Source: Candidatus Competibacteraceae bacterium (lineage in GTDB: Bacteria; Pseudomonadota; Gammaproteobacteria; Competibacterales; Competibacteraceae). From it: DNA of 8,463 bases. The position numbers and the translations under genes were made by a program. Location: positions 1,436-9,898 of the forward strand of contig JAGRHI010000338.1 of assembly GCA_020445045.1 (NCBI GenBank), written 5' to 3'. Under the pieces are notes generated by a model, which had not been told where the DNA came from, searched no databases, and saw nothing but the letters and a program-made list of their open reading frames with translations. Positions within the stretch are counted from its first letter, which is position 1. Every line of letters begins with the position of its first letter. Shown here in pieces: positions 6,163-8,463 of this stretch.

Positions 6163-7323
6163 ATGACCGATACTTCTCAGCCACAGGGTTTTTCCACCCG
6201 CGCCATTCACGCGGGTCAATCGCCCGATCCGACCACCGGCGCGGTGGTGACGCCGATTTACGCCACTTCGACCTACGTGCAATCCAGCCCCGGCGTGCAC
6301 CAGGGTTTCGAGTATTCCCGCAGCCAGAATCCCACTCGCTTTGCCTACGAGCGCTGCGTGGCCGATTTGGAAGGCGGCGACGCCGGCTTCGCCTTTGCCT
6401 CGGGGCTGGCCGCGACCTCGACGGTGCTGGAATTGCTGGACAGCGGCGCGCACGTGGTGGCGCTGGACGACATCTACGGTGGCACTCGGCGGCTGTTCGA
6501 GCAGGTGCGACGACGTAGCGCCGGGCTGAGCTTCACCTACTCCGACCTGCGCGACCGGGCGGCGCTGGAAGCGGCGCTGACGCCGAAAACGCGGATGATC
6601 TGGGTGGAAACGCCCAGCAATCCGCTATTGAAACTGGTGGACCTGGAGATGATCGCCGCCGTTGCTCGCCAGCGCGGCATCCTGGCGGCGGCCGACAATA
6701 CCTTCGCCACACCTTGGGTGCAACGACCGCTGGAATACGGTTTCGATATCGTCGTCCATTCGGCGACCAAGTACTTGAATGGCCATTCCGACGTCATCGG
6801 CGGGGTGGCGGTATGTCGTGGCCGGGAGTTGGCCGAGCGGCTGGGTTACCTGCAAAACGCCATCGGCGCGGTCGCCAGCCCCTTCGACAGCTTCATGGTC
6901 CTGCGCGGCCTGAAAACCCTGGCGCTGCGCATGGAGCGGCACAGTGCCAACGCCCTGCACATCGCCGCCTGGCTGGAGCGGCATCCAAAAATCGAACGGG
7001 TGATCTACCCCGGCCTACCCAGCCATCCCCAGCATGAGCTGGCGCGGCGGCAGATGCGCGATTTCGGCGGCATGATCGCCGCGGTGCTGCGCGGCGGTCT
7101 GGCCGAAGTCACGCGGTTTTTGACCCATTGCCAGGTGTTCGTTTTGGCCGAAAGTCTGGGCGGAGTGGAAAGCCTGATCGAGCATCCGGCGATCATGACC
7201 CATGCTTCGGTGCCGCCGGAGGTGCGTCGGGATCTAGGCATCGACGATGGCTTGGTGCGGTTGTCGGTAGGGATCGAGGCGGTCGAGGATCTGGTCGCCG
7301 ATCTGGCGCAGGCGTTGGAGTAA
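6163..7323 (+). CDS. Cys/Met metabolism PLP-dependent enzyme, cystathionine gamma-synthase / gamma-lyase type (MetB/MetC/MccB-like)
   Basis: This family handles gamma- or beta-replacement and elimination on cystathionine and related thiols, using pyridoxal phosphate, in the cytoplasm. The 386-residue product has the usual length. The cofactor lysine is Lys203 in HSATKYLNGHSD, Asp178 in AADNTFATP is the expected pyridine-nitrogen partner, and YSRSQNPTR (51-59) is the phosphate-binding loop donated by the neighbouring subunit. DDIYGGTRRLF (102-112), ETPSNPLL (149-156) and LAESLGGVESLIEHPAIMTH near the C-terminus complete the signature. The C-terminal HASVPPEV...RLSVGIE resembles cystathionine gamma-lyases as much as synthases, so direction (transsulfuration to methionine or to cysteine) cannot be fixed. 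O-succinylhomoserine sulfhydrylase is a further option. The ribosome binding site is weak. Its GC content matches the housekeeping genes, marking the return to core-like sequence. Confidence 0.92.
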   Translation: MTDTSQPQGFSTRAIHAGQSPDPTTGAVVTPIYATSTYVQSSPGVHQGFEYSRSQNPTRFAYERCVADLEGGDAGFAFASGLAATSTVLELLDSGAHVVALDDIYGGTRRLFEQVRRRSAGLSFTYSDLRDRAALEAALTPKTRMIWVETPSNPLLKLVDLEMIAAVARQRGILAAADNTFATPWVQRPLEYGFDIVVHSATKYLNGHSDVIGGVAVCRGRELAERLGYLQNAIGAVASPFDSFMVLRGLKTLALRMERHSANALHIAAWLERHPKIERVIYPGLPSHPQHELARRQMRDFGGMIAAVLRGGLAEVTRFLTHCQVFVLAESLGGVESLIEHPAIMTHASVPPEVRRDLGIDDGLVRLSVGIEAVEDLVADLAQALE

Positions 7324-7338
7324 CCGCGCCGAGCGTGT

Positions 7339-7746
7339 TCAATCCGCCGCCAGCACGGTGCAGACCACGGTCCGGGTCGAGCGGGGACCGTCGAACTCGC
7401 AAAAGAAAATCCCCTGCCAAGTGGAGAGCCCCAGCTTGCCGTCGATGATCGGGATGGTTTCGGACGGACCGACCAGACCCGCCTTGAGATGGGCGTCGCC
7501 GTTGCCGTCCTGCTGGTCGTGCAGCCAGACGCCGGGCGGAATCAGTTTGCGCAGCAGATTGACCACGTCGGTCGGCACGCTCGCGTCCCAGTTTTCCTGA
7601 ATCATGATGGCGGCGGTCGCGCCCTGGGCGTAGACGTTGACCAGGCCATTGCTCACCCCGCTGTCGCGTACGGCGGCGCGCACTTGCTCGGTGATGTCGA
7701 GCAATTCCTGGGCTTGGCGAGTGCTGAGACGAAGCTTGTGATGCAT
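7339..7746 (-). CDS. yjbQ: YjbQ family protein (UPF0047, secondary thiamine-phosphate synthase enzyme)
   Basis: E. coli YjbQ has weak thiamine phosphate synthase activity in vivo, but the true role of the family is unsettled. The 135-residue product has the normal length and fold signature: IMIQENWDASV (47-57), WLHDQQDGNGDAHLKAGLVG (74-93) and SETIPIIDGKLGLSTWQGI (95-113). His76 and His86 are candidate metal or active-site residues. Compared with E. coli YjbQ, the HTSA motif reads GATA (Gly42 in place of His) and the GTWQ motif reads STWQ, which suggests a distinct subfamily. The ATG at 7746 has a GAGGT ribosome binding site (7755-7759) 8 nt upstream. The frame stays open further upstream to 7977, but that extension is Arg/Pro/Ser-rich and unlike the family. 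It converges with the PLP-enzyme gene, with 15 bp between stops, and diverges from clpB. Confidence 0.9.
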   Translation of the reverse strand: MHHKLRLSTRQAQELLDITEQVRAAVRDSGVSNGLVNVYAQGATAAIMIQENWDASVPTDVVNLLRKLIPPGVWLHDQQDGNGDAHLKAGLVGPSETIPIIDGKLGLSTWQGIFFCEFDGPRSTRTVVCTVLAAD

Positions 7747-7834
7747 GGAAAAGAACCTCGCGTTGATTGTCGGCGATCGGGAGTGGGAAGGAATATCCTG
7801 ATTCGCCTTGGATCGGCGTGGCGATGGTTTCGGT

Positions 7835-7877
7835 GACCGGTCGCGGGACGCCCCCGACCCGGGGATTCTCGCCGGTC
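7835..7877. repeat. Nested inverted repeats in the yjbQ-clpB gap
   Basis: GACCGG (7835-7840) pairs with CCGGTC (7872-7877). Inside them CCCCG (7852-7856) and CGGGG (7860-7864) form a 5-bp GC hairpin with a 3-nt loop. The 8-bp palindrome GACCGGTC starts at 7835. No T-run follows on either strand. It may be a REP-like or protein-binding element between the divergent genes, but in such GC-rich DNA chance is a real possibility. Confidence 0.3.
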
Positions 7878-7912
7878 GTGCTGGAAAAGAAGCGCGCCGG
7901 CGACGCCAGCCG

Positions 7913-7942
7913 CCCTTGAATTCCCCCAAACCACCGCCAAAT
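7913..7942 (+). promoter_or_regulatory. Candidate heat-shock (sigma-32) promoter of clpB
   Basis: CCCTTGAA (7913-7920) contains a perfect CTTGAA -35 core for the heat-shock sigma factor RpoH. After 14 bp follows CGCCAAAT (7935-7942), an imperfect match to the C-rich CCCATnT -10. The start site would fall near 7950, leaving a leader of about 30 nt before the clpB ATG. E. coli clpB is a classical sigma-32 gene, which supports the assignment. Confidence 0.6.
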
Positions 7943-7964
7943 TCTAGGGAAATTGTATTGTCAT

Positions 7965-7969
7965 GGGAG
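7965..7969 (+). promoter_or_regulatory. Ribosome binding site of clpB
   Basis: GGGAG lies 10 nt before the ATG at 7980, slightly long but acceptable. The second ATG at 7986 would be 16 nt away, so 7980 is favoured, which also matches the E. coli N-terminus. Confidence 0.55.
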
Positions 7970-7979
7970 TAAACCATCC

Positions 7980-8463
7980 ATGCGAATGGACAAGCTGACC
8001 AGTAAATTCCAATTAGCCCTGAGCGATGCCCAGAGTCTGGCGGTGGGCCGCGATCACCAATTCATCGAACCGGCGCATGTGATGGCGGCCCTGCTCGACC
8101 AGGACGGCGGCACGGTGCGGCCGTTGCTCGCCCAGGCCGATGTCAACGTCAATCTGCTGCGTTCCCAGCTCGGTGAGGCGCTGGACCGCCTGCCACGGGT
8201 GGAAGGCACCGGCGGCGACGTGCAGATCGCCAATGGCCTGTCGCGCCTACTGAATCTGACCGATAAGCTGGCCCAGCAGCGCAAGGATGCCTACATTTCG
8301 TCCGAATTGTTCGTGCTGGCCGCGCTGGAGGACAAGGGCGAGCTGGGCACGCTGCTGCGCAAGGCCGGCGCGACCAAGAGCCTGATCGAGCGCGGCATCG
8401 AAGCCATGCGCGGCGGCCAGAAGGTCGAGGATCAAAATGCCGAGGATCAACGCCAGGCGTTGG
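7980..8463 (+). CDS. clpB: ATP-dependent disaggregase ClpB, N-terminal part (runs off the right edge)
   Basis: ClpB is a cytoplasmic hexameric AAA+ chaperone that, with DnaK-DnaJ-GrpE, pulls polypeptides out of aggregates after heat stress. The visible 161 codons form the two Clp_N repeats (about residues 1-75 and 80-145). They match E. coli ClpB nearly residue for residue in segments such as KLTSKFQLAL, RLPRVEGTGGDVQ, ISSELFVLAALE and the terminal EDQRQAL. The start MRMDKLT aligns with E. coli MRLDRLT, supporting the ATG at 7980. Both AAA modules and the middle domain lie outside the window. It is divergent from yjbQ and preceded by a heat-shock promoter candidate. Confidence 0.95.
   Translation, partial: MRMDKLTSKFQLALSDAQSLAVGRDHQFIEPAHVMAALLDQDGGTVRPLLAQADVNVNLLRSQLGEALDRLPRVEGTGGDVQIANGLSRLLNLTDKLAQQRKDAYISSELFVLAALEDKGELGTLLRKAGATKSLIERGIEAMRGGQKVEDQNAEDQRQAL

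Noticed and set aside
7747..7977. N-terminal extension of yjbQ by 77 codons
   Set aside because: The extension is low-complexity Arg/Pro/Ser sequence overlapping the clpB promoter. The family length and the GAGGT site support the start at 7746.
1..8463. CRISPR array, tRNA, rRNA, insertion sequence or integrase
   Set aside because: No spaced direct repeats, cloverleaf-like sequences, transposase motifs or terminal inverted repeats were seen on reading the window.

Overview
The window looks like a chromosomal segment of a high-GC gammaproteobacterium. The left end carries bamD divergent from rluD-pgeF, and the right end enters clpB. This is the same neighbourhood known from Escherichia coli (bamD / rluD-pgeF-clpB), and the encoded proteins resemble the E. 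coli ones closely. I cannot name the species; the style (very GC-rich core genes and a gamma-type BamD, RluD and ClpB) would fit several environmental gammaproteobacterial lineages.

Layout. Positions 1-241 (minus) hold the N-terminal part of the outer-membrane assembly lipoprotein BamD. Positions 282-1286 (plus) encode the 23S rRNA pseudouridine synthase RluD. It overlaps by 8 nt with pgeF (1279-2031), a peptidoglycan editing factor. Next comes a block of visibly lower GC content with two tightly spaced genes. The first (2119-4773) encodes an 884-residue protein with an N-terminal PHP-like domain and an SMC/ABC-type ATPase interrupted by a coiled coil. The second (4776-6050) encodes a Schlafen-like AlbA_2 protein with a C-terminal GHKL-like ATPase domain (COG2865 type). 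GC-rich sequence returns with a Cys/Met-metabolism PLP enzyme of the cystathionine gamma-synthase/lyase type (6163-7323). It converges with a YjbQ-family gene on the minus strand (7339-7746). The start of clpB (7980 to the window end) follows, preceded by a good candidate heat-shock (sigma-32) promoter.

Biology. The flanking genes are housekeeping functions: outer-membrane biogenesis, ribosome maturation, cell-wall quality control, sulfur amino acid metabolism and protein disaggregation. The two middle genes split the pgeF-clpB neighbourhood, differ in base composition and form their own operon. They combine domains typical of nucleic-acid-targeting defence systems: an SMC-like ATPase sensor fused to a PHP fold, and a Schlafen-type nuclease-like protein. 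My best reading is a two-gene accessory cassette, probably antiphage or anti-plasmid. This function is inferred from domain content and context only. Its most striking detail is that three expected metal ligands of the PHP domain are replaced by Gln or Asn while the others remain.

I see no rRNA, tRNA, CRISPR array, insertion sequence or integrase in the window.
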